DNA of 64,000 nt from JBFLYH01 sp964630235 (lineage in GTDB: Bacteria > Oederibacteriota > JAAXVQ01 > JAUVAV01): NCBI GenBank assembly GCA_964630235.1, contig CAZVUO010000001.1, positions 620,001-684,000 on the forward strand, read 5' to 3'. The notes below the pieces were generated by a model. It was not told the origin of the DNA. It did no database searches and saw nothing but the letters and a program-made list of their open reading frames with translations. Numbering within the stretch: the stretch's first letter is position 1; each line of letters opens with the position of its first letter. The position numbers and the translations under genes were made by a program. Below, one piece after another: positions 1 through 8,280 of the stretch.

Positions 1-2
1 CG

Positions 3-1400
3 CTGACCCAAGCGCTCAGCCGCGAACCGGACCCGCTCTCCGGACTGGCCCTGGCCGCGTTGCTCCTGCTGGCCGGATCGCCGCTGTCCGGTTCGGATGC
101 CGGGTTTCAGCTCTCCTTTGCGGCCACGGCCGCGATCGTGCTGGCGTGGCCAAGAGTGCTGCGGTTGACCCGCGCGTGGTGGCGGCCAATAGCCTGGCTG
201 GCAGGCATGGTGCTTCTCACCGGGGCCATTCTTCTGGCCACCGCGCCCTTGACCCTCTACCATTTTTACAACCTGACGCCCGGAGCCCTGTTCGCGAACC
301 TGCCAGCCATTCCGCTCGCGAGTCTGATCCTGACCGCGGGCCTTTCGGCGATCGCGCTGGGCGGGTGGTGGCCCGCCGCCGGCTCAGCGGCCGGATGGGT
401 GGCAGGCCTGGCGGCCGCGGGGCTGGAGCGCGTCGCGGCCTGGACCGCCCTGGTGCCAGGCCACCGCTGGTTTCTTTTTCCTCCGGAGGGCTGGTGGGTG
501 GCGGGCTGTTTCATTCTCGCCAGCCTGGCTTGGGGCCGGAAGCCGGGATCTTCAGCCTGGCGGCTGGGCTTGGCCGCGTGGCTCCTCTGGTATCCTGTCT
601 TTCAGCCCGAACGCCTGGAGCCGGAAGAAACGCGTCTGACGTTTTTCAGCCTGGCCGTGGGTGAGGCCACGTTGCTGCGCGCGGGAGACGGGTTCACCGG
701 CCTGCTGGACACCGGGACCGAGCAGGAATTTTATTACCGGGTCAGGCCTGCCTTGGCCCGTCTGGGCGTCAACCGGCTGGATGCGCTGATTTTGAGCCAC
801 CAAGACGCGGACCATGCCGGAGGCCTCAACGCGTGCCTGCGCAGTTTCTCGGTCCAGCGGTGGGTAGCCGCGGACCTCCCGGATGGGATGCATGGCCGCG
901 GGCCTCGACTGGAGCACTGGCAGCGGGGCCACACCGAGACGTTGGGACGCCTGCACGCGGTGCACGCGCTCTGGCCGCCGGCCGGCGCGCGCGTTTCCGG
1001 CAACGAAACCAGCCTGGTTCTGGGCTGGGAAAGCCCCGGGGGCCGTATCTTGTTCACGGGCGACAGCCGGCAGGACGTCGAGGCGCAGTGGTGTTTGCCC
1101 CATCCTTACGCCGTGCTCAAAGCCGGGCACCACGGAGACCGCAAAGCCAGCTCCGCCGGCCTGCTCGCGCAGTGCCAGCCCGGACTGGCAGTGGTCATGC
1201 CCGGCACCCGCAATCCCTTCGGTTTTCCGGATCCCATGGCGCTGGAACGCCTGCGGCGGTCCGGCGCCGTGGTGCTTGACACCCGGCGCGGGGCCGTGGA
1301 AATGCGCCTGCGGCCGGACGCGCCCGTGCAGTGGTTCGCGTGGGAGGCGCCGGATTGCGGTCCAGGGAAAAATTTGATACAATCAAGCACTTCGCGATGA
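3..1400 (+). CDS. comEC: ComEC/Rec2 family DNA-uptake protein, C-terminal part (5' end outside window)
   Basis: The reading frame is open from the first bases, so the gene starts upstream of the window. The visible N-terminal part is a run of hydrophobic helices typical of the competence channel domain, including a GFQLSFAA-type motif. It is followed by a metallo-beta-lactamase-like domain with the metal-binding SHQDADHAGG motif and a later HHGD motif. In naturally competent bacteria ComEC carries single-stranded DNA across the inner membrane, and the C-terminal hydrolase-like domain is thought to act on the incoming DNA. Nothing nearby is competence-related, so whether this cell is competent cannot be judged. 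The family call is secure from domain order. Confidence 0.9.
   Translation: MTQALSREPDPLSGLALAALLLLAGSPLSGSDAGFQLSFAATAAIVLAWPRVLRLTRAWWRPIAWLAGMVLLTGAILLATAPLTLYHFYNLTPGALFANLPAIPLASLILTAGLSAIALGGWWPAAGSAAGWVAGLAAAGLERVAAWTALVPGHRWFLFPPEGWWVAGCFILASLAWGRKPGSSAWRLGLAAWLLWYPVFQPERLEPEETRLTFFSLAVGEATLLRAGDGFTGLLDTGTEQEFYYRVRPALARLGVNRLDALILSHQDADHAGGLNACLRSFSVQRWVAADLPDGMHGRGPRLEHWQRGHTETLGRLHAVHALWPPAGARVSGNETSLVLGWESPGGRILFTGDSRQDVEAQWCLPHPYAVLKAGHHGDRKASSAGLLAQCQPGLAVVMPGTRNPFGFPDPMALERLRRSGAVVLDTRRGAVEMRLRPDAPVQWFAWEAPDCGPGKNLIQSSTSR
1355..1383 (+). promoter_or_regulatory. Predicted sigma70-type promoter (extended -10)
   Basis: TTGCGG at 1355-1360 is followed after 17 bases by TACAAT at 1378-1383, with TGA directly before it as an extended -10. 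It lies inside the 3' end of comEC, about 30 bases before the DUF192 gene. Prediction by eye. Confidence 0.4.
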
Positions 1401-1413
1401 ACCACGCAACCCG

Positions 1414-1767
1414 ATGCGCATTCTAAATCAAACCCGCGGCCGCTGCCTGGCCGACCAGGTCCAGCCCTGCCGGACATTTTGGCGGCGCTGGCGGGGAGGC
1501 CTGGGAAAATCCGGCCTGGCGCCGGGGCAAGGATGGTATCTCGCGCCCTGCCGCGCGGTCCACACCTTGGGGCTGCGCTATCCCATTGATGCCGTTTATC
1601 TGTCAGCCCAAGGGCGGGTGCTGCGCATCGTCCGCCTGGCTCCGTGGCGCCTGGGCCCCTGGGTGGGTGCGGCGCGGGGCGTGTTGGAGCTCCCCGCCGG
1701 GACCTGCACTCCGGAAACCTGCCAGAACAGCGATCAGCTGCAAACCTTACCTGAGATGGGATGGTGA
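1414..1767 (+). CDS. DUF192 family protein
   Basis: A 117-residue protein matching the DUF192 pattern: a leader with LAD..Q.C.TFW, a central glycine-rich GLGKSGL turn, the signature C.AVHTLG.RYPIDAVY, then RPWRLGPW-like and VLELPAG segments. DUF192 proteins are small, often exported beta proteins of unknown biochemical function. No signal peptide is visible here, so this copy is probably cytosolic. The first ATG after comEC is used. The next gene begins 8 bases after the stop, so the two are probably co-transcribed from the promoter inside comEC. Confidence 0.8.
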   Translation: MRILNQTRGRCLADQVQPCRTFWRRWRGGLGKSGLAPGQGWYLAPCRAVHTLGLRYPIDAVYLSAQGRVLRIVRLAPWRLGPWVGAARGVLELPAGTCTPETCQNSDQLQTLPEMGW

Positions 1768-1774
1768 TTCCCGC

Positions 1775-3100
1775 ATGCAAACTTGCCCAAATCGAACGCT
1801 GAGATTCCGCGGTCAGCTCATCGCCCTGGCGGGACTGGGGCTGCTGGGGCTGGGCGCAGGCTGCGCCAGCACGGCCGTGGTCTCCACGCCCCAGCAGGCG
1901 GCAGACCGGCATCAGGCCCTGGGCGACCAATTCTACGAGCGGCAGCGCTTTTCCGAGGCGCTCAGGGAGTGGCGTCTGGCGCTGGCGCTCGATCCCGGCC
2001 GCCAGGAGGTGTCGAAGCGCATCGAGGCGGTCGGCAGCGGGCAGTCCTGGCAGCGCGAGGCTGCGGCGAACGCGGCCGCGGAGGAAACCTCCCGCCTGCG
2101 CCAGGAGCTCCTGGCGGCGGAAACCTACTACCAGGCCAACCAACTGAAGGAAGCGGAGGTCGCTTGGCGCCGCATCCTGGAATGGAACAGCGGACAGTCC
2201 GAAGCCGCGGCCGGACTGGAGCGGCTGGCGGCCGAAGCCTATGAAACGGATCCGCGCCGGTCCTTTGACCAGATGACCCGCGAACTCTACGAGCAGGGCA
2301 TGCGCGCCTACCGGAAACAGGCGTGGGAGCAGGCGGAGCTTAAACTGGCCGAGGCCGCGAAACTGAATCCCGACCAGCCCCAGGTGCAGCGTTACCTGGA
2401 ACAGGCCCGCGCGCAGCTGGCCCAGCGCAAGCAGACGGCAACGGCGGAGACCATCCGGCGGCAGGCGCTGGCCGCCGAAGCAGACGGGCAATGGGTCAGC
2501 GCGCACCGGTACTGGCAGGCCCTGGAGCAAAGCCAGGGCCAGACGCCCGAAGCCGCCGAAGGGCTGGCGCGGTGCAGGCCGCGCGTGGCCGCCTGGGCGC
2601 AAGGGCGGAATGCCGAAGGCGAGCGGTTGCTGGCGGCAGGCCGGTTCCCGGCGGCGCTGGCGCGCTTTCAGGAGGTTCTGGATCTGCTTCCGGAAGAATC
2701 CCGGGCCCGGCAAGGACGGGACGCAAGCCGACGGGCGCTCGCGCAGGCCAAAACCCAAAGCGCGTCCGAGGACGAAGGACGCCAGCATTTCAACGCGGGA
2801 GTGGCCTGTTACCGACAAGGGGATCTGACGGGGGCGGTCCGCGCATGGGAACTGGCGGTTGCGGCCGCGCCCGCGGACGCCGAGTATCAGGAATGGCTGG
2901 CCCGCGGCAGAAAGGAGCTGGCAGGGCGGGACACCCAAAACCGCCAGCGGGCCGAAGCCCGTTACGCCGACGGATTGGCGGCCTACCAGCGCGGGGAATT
3001 GGACGAAGCCCGGGCCGCCTGGAAAGAAGTCCTGGAGCTGGATCCGGGACATGAAAAAGCGCGGCTGAACGTGCAGAAAATCGAAAAGGAACTGAAGTAA
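1775..3100 (+). CDS. TPR-repeat lipoprotein
   Basis: A 441-residue protein. The frame is open further upstream, but the ATG at 1775 gives a textbook lipoprotein signal: a basic start, a hydrophobic run rich in Leu and Gly, and a lipobox LGAGC near residue 29. The mature part is almost wholly alpha-helical, with tetratricopeptide-like repeats (for example AL..WRLALALDP, AEVAWRRIL, ARAAWKEVLELDPGHEKA at the C-terminus). TPR lipoproteins usually act as scaffolds at the periplasmic face of a membrane. No catalytic domain is visible. It follows the DUF192 gene closely; its partner is unknown. Confidence 0.8.
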   Translation: MQTCPNRTLRFRGQLIALAGLGLLGLGAGCASTAVVSTPQQAADRHQALGDQFYERQRFSEALREWRLALALDPGRQEVSKRIEAVGSGQSWQREAAANAAAEETSRLRQELLAAETYYQANQLKEAEVAWRRILEWNSGQSEAAAGLERLAAEAYETDPRRSFDQMTRELYEQGMRAYRKQAWEQAELKLAEAAKLNPDQPQVQRYLEQARAQLAQRKQTATAETIRRQALAAEADGQWVSAHRYWQALEQSQGQTPEAAEGLARCRPRVAAWAQGRNAEGERLLAAGRFPAALARFQEVLDLLPEESRARQGRDASRRALAQAKTQSASEDEGRQHFNAGVACYRQGDLTGAVRAWELAVAAAPADAEYQEWLARGRKELAGRDTQNRQRAEARYADGLAAYQRGELDEARAAWKEVLELDPGHEKARLNVQKIEKELK

Positions 3101-3146
3101 CCGCCGTTCTAAACGCGCGTTTTTTACCAGAAGGGAAGCGCCAGAC

Positions 3147-5633
3147 ATGTTAAAACGCCAACCGCTCCCTGAACGCCAGGACGTCTTCGCGTTCCACTAC
3201 CCCCCTGCGGAAGTGAATTACGGAGGCAAAATACGCTTCCACCAGGTCGCCTTTCCCCCGGCCTGGGAGCGCCTGCTGTTCCAGCTGGTTGACCGGTTCG
3301 CCGATATTCTGCTTGAAAACCGGAACGCGCCCTCCCGGCTGGAGGTGGGCGACTGGCGGCAGGATCACAACCAGGTCGTGCCGGACGACAGCGCCCCCAA
3401 TGCGCCCCTGGCGTTCAACGGGTGGCAGGGGGAACTGATGGATATTTTTCTGGATCAGTGGTGCGATCTCGGCCGGCTGGATTTAGGCCGCTGCCGGCAA
3501 TGGGTGAACGAAGAGCTGGTCCGCGCGGGGATGGCTTACCGCAGGCTCCGGCTGAACGCCTTGGAGCAGGAGAAAGCCACCGGCATCGCGGGCTTGGGGT
3601 ATCTGGCGCTTCTCGGCGCGGCCAACCTGTGCGCTGAAATCATCTCCGACTATTTTGAGCAGCAGGTCGAACTCCTCGGAAAAATGGCGGTCACCGCCCG
3701 CCTGACCTTGGGGCGGTGCCTGGCGCTGTGCTGGCGGCAGGTGGAGTGGGACGGCGTGCTGGCCCAAACGCGCCAAACCTGCCTGGGGCACCCGGAACCC
3801 GAACCCGCGGTCCTGCGGCTGCTCAATCCTTTTATCTTGGCGTTCAACACGCTGGGCGACGCCGGCATGATCGAGGAAGAACTCGCCGGCCCCAATCCCT
3901 ATCAACTGTCCTACGTCTTGCGGTCCCAGCTGCAGCAGCTGGTCTTCAAAGCCGTCTCCCGCAGCCGGCGCTTTACCAGCAAGACCGGCGGCCGTTTTGC
4001 CGGCGAACCGACGGCCTGGCAGCAGTTGCTGGAAAGCGGTCCGGACCACCGGCGCCTTTTGCGCCTGCTCCGGCGCCACGCGGACCTGCGCGTTCGCCTG
4101 GTCACGGAGAACGTCCAGGCGCAGGCCCGCGAGGCCCTGCGCGGCTGGCTGCGCGCCCATCCGGAACAGACCGCATTCTATCCCTATGTCGTCAACGAGC
4201 GCCAGCAGGAAGAAACCGTCATCCGGCCCGCCGCGCGCCGCCGGCTCCAAAAAATACTGCGCCAGTCCAACGACTCCGCGGCCGAGGAGCCGCTGGCTTT
4301 GCTGCGCTGGGGCGCGGAAACGATCAAGCGCAGCCGGAAGCGATGGTTCGGGCGTCTGAACCGGATCGAGTTAGCCGCGGAACTGGCCACGGCCGCGCGG
4401 CGTTTCGGAGGCCTGCAAGGCCTCATTGACGACTTTAAACTGGTGCGCACGCGGTATGGGCGCGCCGTTGGGCAGGCGATACCCTGGCAGGGACTGCGGC
4501 TGTGGCGCAGCCAGGAGATCAAGCTCGTCGCCGAGGCGCGGCCCGGCGGGAAGCGGATCGTGTTGGTGGATCTGCACGAGAAGCGGTTGCAGGAGATCGA
4601 GAACCAGTTTTACGACGGGAATCTGTTCTACCTGAGGTCTCCGGGGGAGATTTATCCCAGCACCAGCCGGCGGGGCGACCGTGTTTTTTTTATGTTTGCC
4701 GACCTGCGGAATTCCACGGAGACCACCATGCGGCTGACCAAGGATACCGCCTCTTTTCTAACGCCCTATCTCGCGACGGTCAACCAAATGGCGTTGAACT
4801 ACCACGGAGAAAGGATCTATTTCGCGGGTGACGGCTATTCGGCTTACTACCGGCACGCGCTGGACGGCGTGCGCGCGGCCTATATGATCTCGGGCCAGTT
4901 CTCCAAACTGAGGCGCCAGGCCTCCGAGGAGCATGCGCGGGAAGCCCGGGAGATCTACCAGGCCGCTTCGGCAACCGGGGTCAACCTGCTGGATGCGGAT
5001 AAAGTACGAGAAACCCTGAAGCGCCGCGCGCCGAGCGAGATGCCGGGAAAGGTCAGAGAGCTGTTCGACGAATTATCCCGCCTGGAAGGGCGCGCCATCA
5101 GCGAGGACGACCTGAAAAAAGCCCTGTCCAGGGTCGCGTCGGCCATGGTCATGCCAAGAGTGGACATTGGGATCGCCATTACGGCCGGCGAGCTCTATTT
5201 CGCCCTGGTTGGCCAGGACGCGGACGAAGCTGGAGAAAAAATCAAGATCGTGATCTCCCCGCATTTATCCCAGGCAGCCCGGCTCTCAGGGTCCTCGGAG
5301 GAGGTCAAGAATTATATCGAAACGCATTATCCACAGCCTTTCCCCTATTATGCCTATGCCTGGGAGAAAAAATTATTCAATCGGGGGATCGTTATAACGG
5401 AAAAGGTATTAGAGGCGATTAAAAGCGAAACATCCATTCAATCACTCGTTGCCACTGAGGATCAATTTCGGCAGGAAAAATTACTTGCCTATAATGACAG
5501 TATTTTAAACAAGAGAATAATTATTCGTCAGATCAACGAGACGGTTATGCTTAAGGGGATTTCCGAACCATGTAAAATTTACGAAGTTGCCACCAGCGGC
5601 TCCCTTCTGGACAAACACCACGGGAATTTATAG
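3147..5633 (+). CDS. Large protein with divergent class III nucleotidyl cyclase domain
   Basis: 828 residues. Residues 1 to about 505 match no domain I recognise and are mostly helical with many Arg and Leu. Residues about 510-770 resemble a class III adenylate/guanylate cyclase: FADLRNST carries the first metal Asp (D519), FAGDGYSAYY the second (D562), followed by IGIAITAGELYF near 675 and an SQAARL segment near 712. Two things are odd. About 113 residues separate the GDG and IGI motifs, roughly 60 more than usual, filled with charged helix. The Asn usually found in the VN.AAR motif is Ser. Cyclase activity is therefore uncertain. From about 5330 to the stop the composition turns clearly more AT-rich than the rest of the gene. 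Confidence 0.65.
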   Translation: MLKRQPLPERQDVFAFHYPPAEVNYGGKIRFHQVAFPPAWERLLFQLVDRFADILLENRNAPSRLEVGDWRQDHNQVVPDDSAPNAPLAFNGWQGELMDIFLDQWCDLGRLDLGRCRQWVNEELVRAGMAYRRLRLNALEQEKATGIAGLGYLALLGAANLCAEIISDYFEQQVELLGKMAVTARLTLGRCLALCWRQVEWDGVLAQTRQTCLGHPEPEPAVLRLLNPFILAFNTLGDAGMIEEELAGPNPYQLSYVLRSQLQQLVFKAVSRSRRFTSKTGGRFAGEPTAWQQLLESGPDHRRLLRLLRRHADLRVRLVTENVQAQAREALRGWLRAHPEQTAFYPYVVNERQQEETVIRPAARRRLQKILRQSNDSAAEEPLALLRWGAETIKRSRKRWFGRLNRIELAAELATAARRFGGLQGLIDDFKLVRTRYGRAVGQAIPWQGLRLWRSQEIKLVAEARPGGKRIVLVDLHEKRLQEIENQFYDGNLFYLRSPGEIYPSTSRRGDRVFFMFADLRNSTETTMRLTKDTASFLTPYLATVNQMALNYHGERIYFAGDGYSAYYRHALDGVRAAYMISGQFSKLRRQASEEHAREAREIYQAASATGVNLLDADKVRETLKRRAPSEMPGKVRELFDELSRLEGRAISEDDLKKALSRVASAMVMPRVDIGIAITAGELYFALVGQDADEAGEKIKIVISPHLSQAARLSGSSEEVKNYIETHYPQPFPYYAYAWEKKLFNRGIVITEKVLEAIKSETSIQSLVATEDQFRQEKLLAYNDSILNKRIIIRQINETVMLKGISEPCKIYEVATSGSLLDKHHGNL

Positions 5634-5956
5634 CTCATCATTTCAATAATATCCCATATAGAATATTAATTAATCGAATTTCACTCTATCTGGGGTGGGA
5701 ATTCGGCGAAATATCACCAGTGATAACCGGTTCATAAGTATAATAAAAAGAAACAGAATTAAAATGTCTTCTGATAAATCTAAAAATTACTCTTCAATCG
5801 TGAAAAATGACCTTTTTGGGGTCTTGGAAGTGGATCAGGGGTAAAAAATATTAAATATTATTTTAAATTATACTGGTCAGAAATTCAATTTAAGATTAAA
5901 TAGAAATAATATGAAAAACCTAATTAATATTGGGTTAAAATAAAACGAATTAATTA
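5634..5956. other. AT-rich gene-free stretch
   Basis: About 320 bases with much lower GC than the surroundings and stop codons in all frames. Only weak hairpins are visible. No gene or known RNA is recognised. The composition continues that of the last 300 bases of the cyclase gene, suggesting a recombination or insertion scar. Confidence 0.5.
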
Positions 5957-6102
5957 ATCCCTCCGCATGAATCCCCGGGCTTAAGCTCCGAAGGGACCTT
6001 CGGCCGGGGAGATGATTTGCGGGATTTTATTGCGGAGGGAGGGAGCCCCGGCCCATGGTCCCCCTTGCGGGGAACTTTAGTCCGGGGGACCACTCCACTC
6101 CT
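5957..6102 (+). repeat. Structured interspersed repeat, copy A (about 146 bp)
   Basis: Nearly the same sequence recurs in reverse orientation at 23311-23454, and a shortened form lies at 6394-6493. It folds as nested stems: CCCTCCGCA (5959-5967) pairs with TGCGGAGGG (6031-6039); AATCCC pairs with GGGATT inside it; CCGAAGG/CCTTCGG forms an inner hairpin closed by CCCCGG/CCGGGG. A second hairpin follows, GGTCCCCC (6057-6064) with GGGGGACC (6084-6091). No protein is encoded. Confidence 0.8.
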
Positions 6103-6137
6103 GATCTCCATAATTTTCAGAAAGGTCTAAGCTTTCC

Positions 6138-6296
6138 TGACAGCTGCATAAAATATATTTTTTAACAGCCTGTACGGACCCTCAATATCAGAAAAGGCTT
6201 GCAGTTCCAGCACCTGACAGTTCCCCCTCGAAAATACACTTATTTTTCAAGGAAAGATCCAGAGCTGGGCGTAAGACTATTGTGATCAGCCTGCTA
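6138..6296 (+). mobile_element. Miniature inverted-repeat-like element, copy 1 (about 159 bp)
   Basis: It shares a near-identical internal block with 51056-51219 (CAGCACCTGACAGTTCCCCC here against CAGCACCTGACGGTTCCCCC there) and the right end ATCAGCCTGCTA. The left end TGACAGCTGCAT is an imperfect inverted match of the right end. Non-coding. It is more AT-rich and more diverged than the 51 kb copy. Confidence 0.55.
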
Positions 6297-6393
6297 ATTG
6301 AACCAGTAAAAGCAGGGGGATCACATCATCAACCTGAATGAATAACCCTCTGTGGATCGTGGAGACTGTTTATCTTGAATATGGGAACTTACG

Positions 6394-6493
6394 ATCCCTC
6401 TGTACGAATCCTCGGGCTTCAGGCCAGGGAGAGAATTGCGGGATCGGTTTGTGGAGGGGTGCCTGGCATTCAAGTCCAGGGACCACTCTACTC
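6394..6493 (+). repeat. Structured interspersed repeat, copy B (shortened)
   Basis: It aligns with copy A at 5957-6102: the start GATCCCTCTGTACGAATCC, the GGGCTT block, a TTGCGGGAT block and the end AGTCCAGGGACCACTC. The inner hairpin arms of copy A are missing, leaving about 100 bp. An open frame across it (6375-6821) is most likely not a gene. Confidence 0.65.
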
Positions 6494-6794
6494 AAGCCGG
6501 AACAACGGTGATGAGCTAATTGAGATAATCACCTTAACCCCCTCCTGGGCAGGGCATTCCTACTGGAAGCGAGTTCGCCGTTCTTTAGGTCCAGCCCCAA
6601 AAGGAGATAGGGAGCGGCGTCAAGTTCCGGCAGGTCCAAAAACCCCGCTTTACTCAAGCAGCCTCGATCGCGCCAGGACAGGAGCCGGGCATAAAAATAA
6701 TTTTCTTCAGCCGTATCGGTTCCGGAACAACGGCAGGGGGGTTGCGTCGCGATTTCTCGATCGGAGGAAATCGCACTCGTTTCAGCGCCGTTTA
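6494..6794. other. Gene-free stretch before the PorV-OmpA gene
   Basis: No convincing gene. GGAACAACGG occurs twice (6498-6507 and 6722-6731), which may mark an old duplication. Nothing else is recognised. Confidence 0.4.
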
Positions 6795-6827
6795 TTGACG
6801 CGACTTGCAGGGGGATGTTAATATAAT
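6795..6827 (+). promoter_or_regulatory. Predicted promoter of the PorV-OmpA gene
   Basis: TTGACG at 6795-6800 is followed by TAATAT at 6819-6824 (18-base spacer), overlapping a TATAAT at 6822-6827 (21-base spacer). The gene begins about 30 bases downstream. Confidence 0.5.
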
Positions 6828-6856
6828 GCACAACTCGCTTTCCTCGGAGCCTGAGC

Positions 6857-8266
6857 GTGCGCAACCTTGCCATTGTCCTGCTGCTATTGTTCCTTCCCAT
6901 TTCGGCATCCGCGATTTCCGGAAAAGGGACCACGGCAGCCACCTTCCTGAAGATCAGCGTGGGCCCGCGGGCAGTCGCGATGGGAGAGGCGTTCGCCGGT
7001 CTGGCCGACGACGCGACCGCCACCTATTGGAATCCCGCCGGGTTAGCCCAGCTGTCCGCACCCGAAGTGACGGCCATGCATGCTTTCTGGCTGGAGGATA
7101 TCTTTTTTGACCATATCGCCGTGGCCGCGCCCTGGCTTGGCGGCGTCCTGGGAGGTTCTTTGGTCTACCTCAATGCCGGCGAATTGGTGCGCGCGGATGC
7201 CGGCGATACGCCGGACGATCCCAGCCGCGGATCTTTCTCCGCCGCGAACACGGGATTTACCGCGGGATATGGCCTGCGCTTGTCCGACAGCATGCTGTTG
7301 GGAGCGAACGTGCTGCTTTTTTCCGAAAGTATAGACGCCCAGAATAACCTGGGATGGGCGCTGGATGTGGGGTTCCTGTACTTCCTGCCCTGGCCGGGCT
7401 GGAGCCTCGGGGGCGTGGTTCAGCACTTGGGACCGGCGACCAGCCTGCGCGAGGAATATTACCGCCTCCCGATCAATTTCAAGCTCGGAATGGCTTTTCG
7501 GCCGTGGCCAGAGGTCGCCCTGACGCTGGATTACAACCAGCTCCTGGAGCAGCACGGCAGGATCGGATTGGGCGCGGAATATGTCTTTGCCAATACCCTC
7601 GCGCTTCGCGCCGGGTATGCGTATCAGGAAAAGATAGACCCTTCGGAACTCTACGCCAATATCGGCAGCCAGGCCGCCGCTGGCATGACCGCCGGACTGG
7701 GCTTGCTTTTCCAGCCCCTGCGTTTGGATTATGCCTTCGTCCCGTACGGGTTTTTTGGCACCACGCACCGCATCGCGCTCACCTATCAATTTCAAACCGC
7801 CCTGCCGGCCCCCGCCCCGACCGCGGAACCGACATTGGCGCCGACGCCCGCGCCGACCGAGGTGGCGACGCGACCGACGCTGGAGGAAAGAATCCGCGAT
7901 ATCGCCCGGCGCATAGAAGTCGGGCAATTGGTGGACATCCAATTCCAGAGCGGCGCCGCCCTGTTAACCCCGGAATCCCTGCGGACCCTGGACGAAATCG
8001 CGGCCGAAGTGTCGGCATTCCCCTATTTGCGCATCCGCATCGAAGGGCATACGGACTCCCAAGGCGCCGCGCCAAACAATCTCCGTCTGTCCCAGCGCCG
8101 GGTTGAGGCCGTGCGGGCCTATTTGGTGGAGCACCACGGCCTGAAGGCGGAGCAATTCATCCCCGTGGGATATGGGGAGAGCCGTCCCATTGCGGACAAC
8201 GGAACCGCGGCAGGGCGCCAGCGCAACCGCCGCGTTGAATTCAATGTGATCGAGAACCAGCCATAA
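6857..8266 (+). CDS. PorV/UPF0164-like outer-membrane barrel fused to OmpA domain
   Basis: 469 residues from a GTG start with GGAG upstream. A signal peptide (hydrophobic run ending ISASA) leads into FLKISVGPRAVAMGEAFAGLADD..A.YWNPAGL, the hallmark of PorV/PorQ-like barrels of the FadL superfamily. A barrel of alternating strands runs to about residue 310. A Pro/Ala/Thr linker (about 312-335) joins it to a C-terminal OmpA-like peptidoglycan-binding domain with the motifs IEGHTDSQG and LSQRRVEAVRAYL and the ending RRVEFNV. It probably ties the outer membrane to the cell wall. The stop overlaps the next frame by one base. Confidence 0.88.
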   Translation: MRNLAIVLLLLFLPISASAISGKGTTAATFLKISVGPRAVAMGEAFAGLADDATATYWNPAGLAQLSAPEVTAMHAFWLEDIFFDHIAVAAPWLGGVLGGSLVYLNAGELVRADAGDTPDDPSRGSFSAANTGFTAGYGLRLSDSMLLGANVLLFSESIDAQNNLGWALDVGFLYFLPWPGWSLGGVVQHLGPATSLREEYYRLPINFKLGMAFRPWPEVALTLDYNQLLEQHGRIGLGAEYVFANTLALRAGYAYQEKIDPSELYANIGSQAAAGMTAGLGLLFQPLRLDYAFVPYGFFGTTHRIALTYQFQTALPAPAPTAEPTLAPTPAPTEVATRPTLEERIRDIARRIEVGQLVDIQFQSGAALLTPESLRTLDEIAAEVSAFPYLRIRIEGHTDSQGAAPNNLRLSQRRVEAVRAYLVEHHGLKAEQFIPVGYGESRPIADNGTAAGRQRNRRVEFNVIENQP

Positions 8267-8280
8267 TGCGGAGGAAAAGC

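Noticed and set aside
1106..3148. 680-residue open frame on the minus strand
   Set aside because: It lies opposite comEC, the DUF192 gene and the TPR lipoprotein, is low-complexity in Arg, Gly and Pro, and has no recognisable motif. Long antisense frames are expected in GC-rich DNA.
6375..6821. 148-residue open frame on the plus strand
   Set aside because: It covers repeat copy B and the promoter of the PorV-OmpA gene and shows no protein-like pattern.
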